Source: Spirochaetales bacterium (GTDB lineage Bacteria; Spirochaetota; Spirochaetia; UBA9216). Taken from it: a stretch of 60,810 bases of DNA. Positions 37,370-46,837 of this stretch are shown here, one piece after another. How positions within the stretch are numbered: position 1 is the first letter of the stretch; each line of letters starts with the position of its first letter. The notes beneath the pieces were generated by a model. The model saw nothing but the letters and a program-made list of their open reading frames with translations, did not search any database and was not told the DNA's origin. Position numbers and translations under genes: made by a program. The stretch is taken from assembly GCA_003245835.1 (NCBI GenBank), contig QKCC01000016.1, forward strand, positions 1 to 60,810, written 5' to 3'.

Positions 37370-38821
37370 CTAATTGACGGTGACCCTGTCTTTTCCGTCC
37401 TGTTTTGATTTGTAGAGTGCGTCGTCAGCCCGCTTCATATAAACACTGAAATCTTCATTCGGCAGGTATTCGGTCACACCGATGCTCATTGACAGAATCT
37501 CTCCGATTCTGCCGTTCATCATTCTGCGCGTGATTTCACGGCACGAGGTTTTTATCCGTTCACTCATCCCCGAAGCTTCATCAAGAGAAGCTTCCATCAG
37601 GATCACAAACTCATCGCCGCCCCATCTTGCCACAACATCAATCGGGCGGACAGATTTTGTTATCATCGATGAAATATCTTTCAGGACGTTATCACCGGTA
37701 AGATGCCCGAATTCGTCATTGATCGATTTGAAATTATCAAGGTCGATCAGAATTAGGCTCAGGCTTGATCCGTACCGTTCCGCCCTGTACCGAAGCTGTT
37801 CGAACTGTTTCGAAAGTTCACGTCTGTTTGCCAAATTTGTAAGAGAGTCTGTACCTGCAATACTTTCCATCTGGGTCTGAAATCCCCTCAATATCAGGTA
37901 GCTTGCTGTAAACAGAAAGACTGCTATAACTGCAGTGATTAACAGGTTGATGTAGAGGCTTCTTCTGGCCTGAAGGTAGGTAGCTTTCTCATTTTGTTCT
38001 ACAATTACATGCCAGCCTATCTCGGGGATGTAGCGGGAACTTATCAATACTGTCTCACCCCTGTCTATATAGGTGCGGTCCACAGGTGAATCGGACATTT
38101 TCATCAGATCCCCGGCTATCCGTTCTATTCCTTCCCTGGTATAGATGTTTGATTTTTCTACAAGATTGAGATCGGAATGCACCTGGACATACCCGTTTTC
38201 ATCTACAAGGTAAATATCTCTTTTATATTTATTCTTTTTCTGTTTTAGAAATTCTGCAATTTTCTCTAGCTTGATGCCGACTCCGACAACCCCTAGGAAT
38301 GTGCCGTCGAGTCCGTTCAGCCGGTGGTTAATAAAGATTGTAAGGCTGCCGTTGCTTGCTTCATTTGTGTCGACGTCCAGATCCATCTCTCTTCCGCTCT
38401 GTTTAAAATCATAATACCAAACATCATGATTGTTGAGCGGTGATATTTGCTTCAGGATTCCGTCATAGTAATAGTAATTGCGGGTTTCTTCAGATATGAA
38501 GAAGGTTGAAAAGAATCCGTACCGCGCTTTCAATTTTCCCAGGTAGAGTTTAATTTCTTCAGGCGTTTTTTCACCCGAGGCGACCCAGTTGATAAGAAAA
38601 GAATCCTCAGCCATGGAAGAAGAGACATTTATGGGTGCGGCAAGTGCCTTCTGAAGCTCAGAGTAAATATTCTCGCTTAAAAGAGGAAGGGAGGAATTGC
38701 GTATCTCGCTCCGCAGACTGCTTTTTGCCGCCTGAAACGAAACGAGACTTGAAATTAAAAATGCGCACGAGATTATTACTGTGAGCACAATCATGGTGAT
38801 TTTGCCGGTTTTATTATGCAT
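37370..38821 (-). CDS. Membrane diguanylate cyclase with Cache-like sensor and GGDEF domain
   Basis: Two TMs flanking an extracytoplasmic region; RWGGDEFVIL with RPID (I-site RxxD) five residues upstream. Confidence 0.92.
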   Translation of the reverse strand: MHNKTGKITMIVLTVIISCAFLISSLVSFQAAKSSLRSEIRNSSLPLLSENIYSELQKALAAPINVSSSMAEDSFLINWVASGEKTPEEIKLYLGKLKARYGFFSTFFISEETRNYYYYDGILKQISPLNNHDVWYYDFKQSGREMDLDVDTNEASNGSLTIFINHRLNGLDGTFLGVVGVGIKLEKIAEFLKQKKNKYKRDIYLVDENGYVQVHSDLNLVEKSNIYTREGIERIAGDLMKMSDSPVDRTYIDRGETVLISSRYIPEIGWHVIVEQNEKATYLQARRSLYINLLITAVIAVFLFTASYLILRGFQTQMESIAGTDSLTNLANRRELSKQFEQLRYRAERYGSSLSLILIDLDNFKSINDEFGHLTGDNVLKDISSMITKSVRPIDVVARWGGDEFVILMEASLDEASGMSERIKTSCREITRRMMNGRIGEILSMSIGVTEYLPNEDFSVYMKRADDALYKSKQDGKDRVTVN

Positions 38822-38912
38822 TAGATGTATGATAATATACTTTTTTAAAGATTAAAACAGATATTATATTATGCTGTGCACCGTTTATTCATCTTTTATT
38901 CAGAGACATCAC

Positions 38913-40577
38913 CTAATATTTAAAATCCGAATCACCGATGAATTCCCTTAAAATAGAGTTCATCGGTACGTATTTAGGCTGAATGGGGCTGAAGTTGTTC
39001 AGGAACGACAGCAGCCTTGCCGCCTCTGCATACTCCTCGTGCCGGGGTTTTACCGCTTTCAGGACCGGTACCGCCAGGTTTTTCAGAACGGCAAGTTCAT
39101 AATCGAGCGCCGAATTGAAAACCGCATCGGCATTGTTCTGGAACGGGAAGATGTTCTTCTTTTCACCCCTTCTGACCGATTCCCACATCCCGAGGGTTTT
39201 GAGCGCGTCGTAGCCGCGGAACTGGTAGTCCCTGACAATTCTGCGAAGCAGCCTGTTGTCGGTAGTCGCGATCCTGTTGTTGTCGTCAAGGTTCAGCTGG
39301 GTAAGCGCCGAGATATAGATCTTGAACTTCTGCTCGGCAGGGATCCGTGCTGTCAGCCTGTCGTTAAGACCGTGGATGCCCTCTATCAGCAGGATGTTTC
39401 TGTGCTTCATCCTTATTTTGTGCCCCTTGTATTCGCGCAGCCCGGTTTTGAAATCGAAAGATGGCAGGTCAACCTCTTCACCTGCGAACAGCTTCAGCAG
39501 ATCGTTGTTCAGCTGGGCTATGTCGATTGCTTCCAGGGCCTCGAAATCATACGCACCGAATTCATCCTTCGGGGTAAGCTCACGGTTCACGTAGTAATCG
39601 TCAAGCGAGATCAGCTGCGGGTTGAACCCGAGCACTCTCAGGTGGATCGCGAGCTTTTTTGTAAATGTAGTTTTGCCGGATGACGACGGTCCTGCTATCA
39701 GGACTACCCTGACTTTCTCCTGGCGTTCGGCGATAAGGTCCGCAATATGGGATAACTTCTTTTCGTGAAGCGCCTCGGCAACCCGTATGAAATCCTTAAC
39801 TCCGCTGCCGAATGAAAGACTGTTGAGTTTTCCGGTGCAGTCTACGTTCAGGATTTTTCCCCAGGCCTTGTACTCGAAGTAGATCGATTTAAGAAGAGGA
39901 TTGTCCTCAAAATTCTCGATTTTATCCGGGGATGAGGCGTGCGGGAACCTGAGGATGAAGCCGGGTTCGTACGGCATTAAATCGAATTTGTTAAGCATAC
40001 CGGTCTCGGGAAGCAGCGGTTCATACGCAAGGTCGACCCAGTTCCTGATTCGGTATACCGGTACAATGGAATCGTTAAGAAAATCAAGCAGCAGCTTCTT
40101 GGATTCGTTGCCTTTGAGCTGCTCGCAGGCATCTTCGTAAGCCATGTTTTCATAGGTGATTTTAAGATTTTCGTCTATCAGCTTCTGCATGCCTTCGCGA
40201 ATCTGTTCCAGATCATCATCGTCAACAGAGAGCCTTCCGTCGAAATAGCAGAAGTATCCGTTGGACAGGGAATGCCCGACTATCAGTCTTCGGTCCGGGA
40301 AAAGGCCTTTGCAGACCTTTGACAGGAGTATTGTAAGCGTCTTGCGGTAGACACGTGCACCGGCTGTTGAATTAAGGAATACCGGTTTTACCTCGGCGTT
40401 TATCTTCAGTCTTGAGCTGAGGCTGACAAGCTCGTTATTTACCAGCGCGGCGGTTACCGGGTAGTCGTTTATATCGAGCTGATTATGTTCTTCCAGAATT
40501 GTAAGAATATCAGTACCGTATTTTACTGTTGCTTCACGTCCGCTGACGAATCTGACATTTATATCTTTCATATTCAT
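38913..40577 (-). CDS. Uridine kinase-like nucleoside kinase with N-terminal ThrRS/TGS-like region
   Basis: VVLIAGPSSSGKTTFTKKLAIHLR, LISLDDYYVNRELTPKDEFGAYDFEALEAID, IEGIHGLND. Confidence 0.88.
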   Translation of the reverse strand: MNMKDINVRFVSGREATVKYGTDILTILEEHNQLDINDYPVTAALVNNELVSLSSRLKINAEVKPVFLNSTAGARVYRKTLTILLSKVCKGLFPDRRLIVGHSLSNGYFCYFDGRLSVDDDDLEQIREGMQKLIDENLKITYENMAYEDACEQLKGNESKKLLLDFLNDSIVPVYRIRNWVDLAYEPLLPETGMLNKFDLMPYEPGFILRFPHASSPDKIENFEDNPLLKSIYFEYKAWGKILNVDCTGKLNSLSFGSGVKDFIRVAEALHEKKLSHIADLIAERQEKVRVVLIAGPSSSGKTTFTKKLAIHLRVLGFNPQLISLDDYYVNRELTPKDEFGAYDFEALEAIDIAQLNNDLLKLFAGEEVDLPSFDFKTGLREYKGHKIRMKHRNILLIEGIHGLNDRLTARIPAEQKFKIYISALTQLNLDDNNRIATTDNRLLRRIVRDYQFRGYDALKTLGMWESVRRGEKKNIFPFQNNADAVFNSALDYELAVLKNLAVPVLKAVKPRHEEYAEAARLLSFLNNFSPIQPKYVPMNSILREFIGDSDFKY

Positions 40578-40650
40578 ATTATAGGCTGATGCGGTCAGTA
40601 ATCATAGACAAAAATTTTACAAAAAATTTTTAAAATTCTTCAGTGTCGGG

Positions 40651-40848
40651 TTATTTGCCGGACGTATCGCGGAGAACCCTGACCCATTTCCCGGGGCCTG
40701 TGTAGCGGAACCTGGTAGAAATCATTCTTTCAAGATCCTCAGGGTTTTGGAGAGGACGCGGAGAAAGCAGCTGCTGAACTGTCTTCCCGGTTCCAGTCTG
40801 CTGATTATCCGGATGATGCAGCAGATCAATCAATTCTTCGTATTGCAT
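40651..40848 (-). CDS. Small hypothetical protein (65 aa)
   Basis: Compact ORF between two co-directional genes; no family recognised. Confidence 0.45.
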   Translation of the reverse strand: MQYEELIDLLHHPDNQQTGTGKTVQQLLSPRPLQNPEDLERMISTRFRYTGPGKWVRVLRDTSGK

Positions 40849-40857
40849 AACTGTCCC

Positions 40858-41907
40858 CTAAAACAGTTCCAGCTGAACTGCTTCATTTGCCGGAGTCCTG
40901 GTTTTTTTTGGTTTATGAGATTCTGATTCTTCAGCCGGAGTTACAACCGCAGCTATAGGAGTCGCATCTGCGGCCGCAGTCTCCGCTTCGGAAGCATCTG
41001 CGGATTCGAACGTCCCGGGAGCAGGCGGCGGCGTGCAGTTCAGTGCGGCAGTGAGTGCTGAAATCCTGTCTGCGGGACTGCTCAAACGTGAACGGCGGGG
41101 AAGTGCAAAGAGCAGTTCAATTTCCGCTTCCAGCATAGTCAGCATTTCCGAAATATCTATCAGCACAGGATCATCCCCTGCACAGGGCTGAATAAGCGCC
41201 CCGATTATTTCAAGGTATGCAGCTGTTTCTTCACGCGAAATTGAACGGTCTATAAGCTTCTTTATAAGCGAGCGGGTGAAACAGATCAATGCAGATTCAG
41301 GTTCGCTTTCGATCAGCGAAAGGCCGATCAGCCTGAGTCCTTCGGCCTGTCCGAACAGCATCAGAATATTGTCTGCAAGGGCCTCGTCATCGAAGCCTTT
41401 ATCCTGGCTGGTTCTGAATGCCCAAAGAGCAAGACTCGCGGCCGCGTTTGAGTTCTTTTTTATTTCCTTGATTAAGAGAGATACTGTTTCTGTAAAGAGT
41501 TCTTCCCCGTATTCCATACTTTCGCGGAGTTCACTGACGGCGGAAGTGAGGAACCGGCTGTCTTCGGTTATCCTTCGGGCAAGCCGTTCTTCCTGGGTCG
41601 AAAGTTCGCCGTCTGCCGGTTTAAGTCCGGACATGTGGTACAGAACCTTCTGCAGTCTGCCGGGAACACTTTGCGGCTGGATTTCCGAAATCAGGCTGTT
41701 CATCTTTTCGAAATCCTGCCTGTAAAAGGCCTGGATAGCTCGGATCAGATTCAGCCAGTCCGGATCAGCAGATTCGTCCCCGAAAAGCAGATCTATTGCT
41801 TCGGGGTTATGCATTCCGTTTGTTACTGCCTCAAAGGCGTCGCTTACAATTGTGGACGGGAAAATATTATTCACCGAGACTGCCTCAGCAGAACCTGTCG
41901 CGATCAA
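40858..41907 (-). CDS. Hypothetical protein with low-complexity Ala/Pro/Thr C-terminus
   Basis: Helical leucine-rich body, tail APGTFESADASEAETAAADATPIAAVVTPAEE; no family recognised. Confidence 0.7.
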   Translation of the reverse strand: MIATGSAEAVSVNNIFPSTIVSDAFEAVTNGMHNPEAIDLLFGDESADPDWLNLIRAIQAFYRQDFEKMNSLISEIQPQSVPGRLQKVLYHMSGLKPADGELSTQEERLARRITEDSRFLTSAVSELRESMEYGEELFTETVSLLIKEIKKNSNAAASLALWAFRTSQDKGFDDEALADNILMLFGQAEGLRLIGLSLIESEPESALICFTRSLIKKLIDRSISREETAAYLEIIGALIQPCAGDDPVLIDISEMLTMLEAEIELLFALPRRSRLSSPADRISALTAALNCTPPPAPGTFESADASEAETAAADATPIAAVVTPAEESESHKPKKTRTPANEAVQLELF

Positions 41908-42001
41908 AAATGAAACCTCTCTGGTAAATTATTCGGAGATACAGGCTAATTTAAAGCTGTGTATCTGTCAACGGCTTTTCCGCCAAATCTGAATATATCT
42001 T

Positions 42002-43159
42002 TCAGTTGTTTGGAAGTTTTGCTTTTAGTGCTTCAACCTCTGTTCTGGTAAGCGCGCTGTCTATCTGCGGTTCGCTGTCCTCTCTGGTGTGGAACACCGG
42101 AGCGTCGGCATAGTATGTGCCTTTCGCGTCGAGAATCATCTTCAGAACCGGGAATTTGGGTTCGGCGGAATTTGTTTCGGCAACAACCCCTATCGAACCG
42201 TCGGTCATCTTCAGATATGTTCCCAGCGGGTAGACGGTTAGTGTCAAGAGAAGAACCCTCAGCACCTTCTCGTCATATTTGCGTCCCTTTTCTTTTATCA
42301 GATCGAGGATTCCGGAATGCCCGTCGACGTTGTCCCTGAACGGCCTTTTTGATACGACTGCACAGTACGAACTTGCCACTGCTACAAGCTTGCCGTAGAG
42401 ACTGATTTTATCCCCGGTAATTCCGCGCGGATAACCGGACCCGTCGATATTCTCCCGGTGTTCAAGCACCGCAAGAGCGACTGCAAGCGGAAAATCGGCG
42501 GCTTTGAGTGATCTGAATCCCAGTACAGGAAATAGAGTTATGCTTTTTTTCTGTTCAGGGGTCAGCGCCTGGTTGGAGTAGAACAGGTCCTGCGGAATCT
42601 GCATTGCACCTATCCTGTGCAGCAGGGCAGCAGTCCCGAGTTCAATCTGCTTGTGAGCCGGCAGCCTGAGGGTTTCGCTCATCGCTATAGCCAGTATTGC
42701 TGTTTTTACCGACTGTGAAACACTGTAGTCTATCTCGTTTGATTCATACTCCGCCAGGTTCAAAAGGTAGGGTTTATGCGTTTTGGTCATCTGCAGAAGC
42801 TGTTTAACCTGCTCGGAAATCAGGTGAAGCTTCAAATCGCTGCCCTCAGAATAGCTTTTAAAGAGTTTATCAACAAAACTGCAGAGGTTCTCGAAGAAGG
42901 CTGCGGCTTCACGCTCCTGTTCAAGCTCGGGTCCGCCCTTTTTAAGCAGCATTCCCTCAGCAGCAACGCTGCTTATAATCTCGGTGAATGTCGGAGTCCC
43001 TTCGGCCCGGACTCCCTTATAGCTCCAGTCAAAAAGTCTGCGCTTCAGAGCCGGGAGCATCGGGGTTTCGGGTGATAATAGAATATAATCATCATCAAGA
43101 TATATGTTCTCGGAACAGAATGCCTGGTTGGGCAGGTTTTCGATTGATATTTCGTTCAT
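42002..43159 (-). CDS. HD-GYP-related protein with altered metal motif
   Basis: TAALLHRIGAMQIPQDLFYSNQALTPEQ, AVLEHRENIDGSGYPRGITGDKISLYGKLVAVASSYCAVVSKRPFRD. Confidence 0.85.
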   Translation of the reverse strand: MNEISIENLPNQAFCSENIYLDDDYILLSPETPMLPALKRRLFDWSYKGVRAEGTPTFTEIISSVAAEGMLLKKGGPELEQEREAAAFFENLCSFVDKLFKSYSEGSDLKLHLISEQVKQLLQMTKTHKPYLLNLAEYESNEIDYSVSQSVKTAILAIAMSETLRLPAHKQIELGTAALLHRIGAMQIPQDLFYSNQALTPEQKKSITLFPVLGFRSLKAADFPLAVALAVLEHRENIDGSGYPRGITGDKISLYGKLVAVASSYCAVVSKRPFRDNVDGHSGILDLIKEKGRKYDEKVLRVLLLTLTVYPLGTYLKMTDGSIGVVAETNSAEPKFPVLKMILDAKGTYYADAPVFHTREDSEPQIDSALTRTEVEALKAKLPNN

Positions 43160-43262
43160 TAAACTTCCTCGTTGACCCCTTCATAATATTAAAGTAATAT
43201 CAAAAGGAATATGGTCCCTGGATATAATATACCCTTTCATATATATTATTGGAGTTTTTTAG

Positions 43263-44078
43263 GTGAAATTTAAGATAATTTTTTTATTATTCAATGTTCT
43301 TATCGTTTTTTCATTCCTGATGATCTTCCTGATGCCGGTTTTCATGCTTGGAGGGGACTATGCCCGGGAATTTCTGCTCGGCAGCTGGTATATCGCGCTT
43401 ATTTTCGCAGTAATACTCGCGTTCATCAATATTATTTATTTTACGAATAAAAAGGTACTCGACTGTCTCGAAACCGAAAACTGGCCGGAACTCAAGCTTC
43501 TGCTTTCCAAAAGAATCTTCGAAAACAATAGAACGGGCAGGGTTAACATCAGAATGTACATCAGTACATGTATTGCAACCTCCTCTGTAGAAGACATCAC
43601 CCTGCTTGAAGATAAATTCAGAAAAGAGAATCCTGCCGCTCTGAAAACCTGGGCGCTGCAGATCGGTCTTCCCCATCTTTTGAGCAACAATGCGGGCAGG
43701 ATGAAAGGGTATTTCGGACAGTTCCTCGATGCCGGTACGAAAGATACCGGATGGATCAAATGGAACTACTGTTTTGCCCTGCTGCTGCTTCGGGAAACAG
43801 AAGAAGCGGTCGGCATTCTTAAAACGCTGGCTGATGAGAACAAAGACCCGCTGCTTCGGATGTCGGTACTGTATATGCTTTCCCCGTTCGGCAGCGATGA
43901 AGCTGTCGGTACCGTTCTGTCAAAGGGACGTACCGAACTGCGTTCGACAATGACGAGAGACAGTTTTTCGAAAGAACTTGAAAAGCGCAAAGATAACGTC
44001 CAGATGCTCTTTCTGTCAAAGATTTTCAACGAAGCCCTTGAGTGGCTTTTCAGCGATGAGGCTCCGCAGAGTAAGTGA
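43263..44078 (+). CDS. Membrane-anchored hypothetical protein
   Basis: Two N-terminal TM segments followed by a helical cytoplasmic-type region; overlaps the next gene by 4 bp. Confidence 0.7.
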   Translation: MKFKIIFLLFNVLIVFSFLMIFLMPVFMLGGDYAREFLLGSWYIALIFAVILAFINIIYFTNKKVLDCLETENWPELKLLLSKRIFENNRTGRVNIRMYISTCIATSSVEDITLLEDKFRKENPAALKTWALQIGLPHLLSNNAGRMKGYFGQFLDAGTKDTGWIKWNYCFALLLLRETEEAVGILKTLADENKDPLLRMSVLYMLSPFGSDEAVGTVLSKGRTELRSTMTRDSFSKELEKRKDNVQMLFLSKIFNEALEWLFSDEAPQSK

Positions 44079-45292
44079 AAGAATTCAGAAAATCAAAAAA
44101 ACTCGATAATGTATGCTACGATATCCGCGGCCCCGTTATGGCCGAAGCGGAACGTCTTCAGGCTGAGGGCGCCAATATCCTGAAACTCAATATCGGAAAC
44201 ACAGCGCCCTTCGGTTTCTTTACCCCCGATGAGGTTGTGCGCGACATGATAATGAACCTGCGGGACGCCGAGGGATACTGCGATTCGAAGGGAATATTCG
44301 CTGCCCGCAAGGCCGTAATGCACAACTGCCAGCAGAAGAACATCCGCGGCGTCGATGTTGACGACATCTACCTCGGCAACGGCGTGTCGGAGCTGATTCA
44401 GATGTCGATGAACGGTCTGCTTGACAGCGGCGACGAGGTTCTGATACCGGCCCCTGATTACCCTTTGTGGACAGCCTCCGTTACCCTTTCAGGAGGGACT
44501 CCGGTACACTATATATGCGACGAGGCTTCAGGATGGATGCCGGACATTGCCGACATGGAATCCAAAATCAGCGACAGGACGAAGGCTGTTGTTATAATAA
44601 GCCCGAATAACCCGACCGGAGCGGTATACCCGCCTGAGGTTCTTCAGCAGATTATCGGACTCGCAGCGAAGCATGAACTGATCGTGTTTTCGGATGAAAT
44701 CTACGACAAGATCATATATGACCAGGATGTTTATATCTCGCCGGCCTCGCTGAGCGACGAGGTAATGTTTATAACCTTCGGCGGACTTTCGAAGGTCTAC
44801 CGGGCCCCGGGGTTCAGGGCCGGGTGGATGATCCTGAGCGGAAAAAAGAAGGCCGCGGCGGATTACATCGAAGGGCTGAATATTCTTTCGAATATGCGGC
44901 TCTGCAGCAATGTTCCAGCCCAGTTCGCGATTCAGACAAGCCTCGGCGGTTACCAGAGTATAGGCGAATTGATCCGTCCCGGAGGAAGGCTTTACGAACA
45001 GCGGGAGCTTGCATGGAAGCTGATGAATGATATACCCGGTATAAGCTGTGTGAAACCGGAAGGTGCACTCTACTGCTTTCCGAAAATAGACGCGAAGCGG
45101 TTCGGAATCAGGGACGATATGCAGTTTGTCCTCGATTTTCTGCGGGAAAAGCACATTCTTCTTGTGCAGGGAACCGGCTTCAACTGGAAGGCGCCTGATC
45201 ACTTCAGGCTTGTTTTTCTGCCTGCGGTTGAGGACCTTGAAAGGGCTGCCGCCGGGCTGAAGGATTTTCTCAGGACCTACAGGCAGGTATAA
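44075..45292 (+). CDS. PLP-dependent aminotransferase class I/II (AlaA-like)
   Basis: LKLNIGNTAPFGF, ISPNNPTGAVYPPEVL, SDEIYDKIIYD, TFGGLSKVYRAPGFRAGW (PLP Lys). Confidence 0.9.
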   Translation: MKEFRKSKKLDNVCYDIRGPVMAEAERLQAEGANILKLNIGNTAPFGFFTPDEVVRDMIMNLRDAEGYCDSKGIFAARKAVMHNCQQKNIRGVDVDDIYLGNGVSELIQMSMNGLLDSGDEVLIPAPDYPLWTASVTLSGGTPVHYICDEASGWMPDIADMESKISDRTKAVVIISPNNPTGAVYPPEVLQQIIGLAAKHELIVFSDEIYDKIIYDQDVYISPASLSDEVMFITFGGLSKVYRAPGFRAGWMILSGKKKAAADYIEGLNILSNMRLCSNVPAQFAIQTSLGGYQSIGELIRPGGRLYEQRELAWKLMNDIPGISCVKPEGALYCFPKIDAKRFGIRDDMQFVLDFLREKHILLVQGTGFNWKAPDHFRLVFLPAVEDLERAAAGLKDFLRTYRQV

Positions 45293-45361
45293 CCTCTGCA
45301 GCGGCTGCTGCTTGACTGCGGCCGCACGCATAACTGATAATATTGATTAAAGGATGAGACA

Positions 45362-46837
45362 ATGAGCGTAAGAGTAAGATACGCCCCTTCACCTACGGGG
45401 CTGCAGCATATCGGAGGCGTCAGAACGGCGCTTTTCAACTATTTTTTTGCCAGAAGCCAGGGCGGAAAATTCATTCTGCGGATTGAAGATACCGACCGCG
45501 AGCGGTACAGTGATGAATCGCTGCAGGACCTGTATGACACCTTCAGCTGGCTGGGCATCGAATGGGACGAAGGCCCGGACAAGGGCGGTGATTTCGGCCC
45601 CTATATCCAGTCCGAGCGCTTTGATCTGTACCGCAGGTATGCTGATCAGCTGATAGAAGAGGGCAAAGCCTACAAATGCTACTGTACCCCTGAGCGCCTC
45701 GAGTCACTCCGCCAGGAGCAGCAGAAGGACAAAAATGCCCACCAGGGCTACGACCGGCACTGCCGCGACCTGACCCAGGCTCAGCGTGATGAATACGAGG
45801 CACAGGGAATCAAGCCTGTTGTACGCTTCAAGATTCCGCTTGAGGGTAAGACCATCTTTCATGACGTTCTTTTAGGTGATGTAAAACGCAAAAACAGCGA
45901 CATAAGTCCGGACCCGGTCCTGCTGAAGTCAGACGGTTTCCCGACTTATCATCTTGCCAATATAATAGACGATCACCATATGGAGATTACCCACATAATG
46001 CGCGCGCAGGAATGGCTGCCCTCGGGGCCGCTGCATATCCTGCTGTACCAGGCATTCGAATGGGAACCGCCGACGTACTGCCACCTTCCGATGGTAATGG
46101 GCAAGGACGGCCAGAAGCTGTCGAAACGGCACGGCTCCACGAGCCTGCGCGACTTCATTGCCGCCGGCTATCTTCCCGAAGCGATAATTAATTACATTTC
46201 GCTGATCGGCTGGTCGTATGACGATTCACGTGAGTTCTTTGAAAAGGAAGACCTCGAGAAGCTGTTTGTGCTTGAGAAACTCAACAAGGCGCCGGGCGTC
46301 TTCGATTACAAAAAACTCGAATGGTTTAACGGTCAATACATAAGGAAGCTTTCAGACGATGATCTGAAAGCCAGGATTATTCCGTATCTCAGGGATTCCG
46401 GAAATATCGCCGACCCGCCGACCGCCGAACAGGACAGGATGCTTAACGACCTGATTCCTATTGTGAAGGAACGGCTGAAGCTGCTGTCCGACATTGTCCC
46501 GATGACTGCCTTTCTGTTTTCGGACATAAAAGGCTATCCGGCTGAAGAGCTGATTCCGAAAAAGCTGGATGCCGCAGGCACTGCCGCAATTCTGCAGCTT
46601 GGAAAGCCATTGATTGCCGGGATGGAAGGCAAGGACGACGAAGTTCTGGAAGAGGAGTTTAAACAACTTTCCGAAGAAAGCGGTTACAAGCTCGGCGATC
46701 TGCTTGCCCCTCTAAGGGTTGCAGTAACCGGCAGCAGGGTGTCTCCGCCGCTTTTTGCATCGATCAGGCTGCTCGGAACGGAAACTGCGCTCCTGCGTAT
46801 TGATGATGCAGCGGCTATGCTTGAGCAGAATCAGTAG
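45362..46837 (+). CDS. gltX: Glutamyl-tRNA synthetase
   Basis: RYAPSPTGLQHIGGVRTALFNYFFA (HIGH-type), KLSKRHGS (KMSKS-type). Confidence 0.96.
   Translation: MSVRVRYAPSPTGLQHIGGVRTALFNYFFARSQGGKFILRIEDTDRERYSDESLQDLYDTFSWLGIEWDEGPDKGGDFGPYIQSERFDLYRRYADQLIEEGKAYKCYCTPERLESLRQEQQKDKNAHQGYDRHCRDLTQAQRDEYEAQGIKPVVRFKIPLEGKTIFHDVLLGDVKRKNSDISPDPVLLKSDGFPTYHLANIIDDHHMEITHIMRAQEWLPSGPLHILLYQAFEWEPPTYCHLPMVMGKDGQKLSKRHGSTSLRDFIAAGYLPEAIINYISLIGWSYDDSREFFEKEDLEKLFVLEKLNKAPGVFDYKKLEWFNGQYIRKLSDDDLKARIIPYLRDSGNIADPPTAEQDRMLNDLIPIVKERLKLLSDIVPMTAFLFSDIKGYPAEELIPKKLDAAGTAAILQLGKPLIAGMEGKDDEVLEEEFKQLSEESGYKLGDLLAPLRVAVTGSRVSPPLFASIRLLGTETALLRIDDAAAMLEQNQ

Noticed and set aside
39039-39683. 214-aa antisense ORF
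   Set aside because: Fully inside the uridine kinase-like gene; no family signal.
44528-45331. 267-aa antisense ORF
   Set aside because: Complement of the aminotransferase; no motif support.
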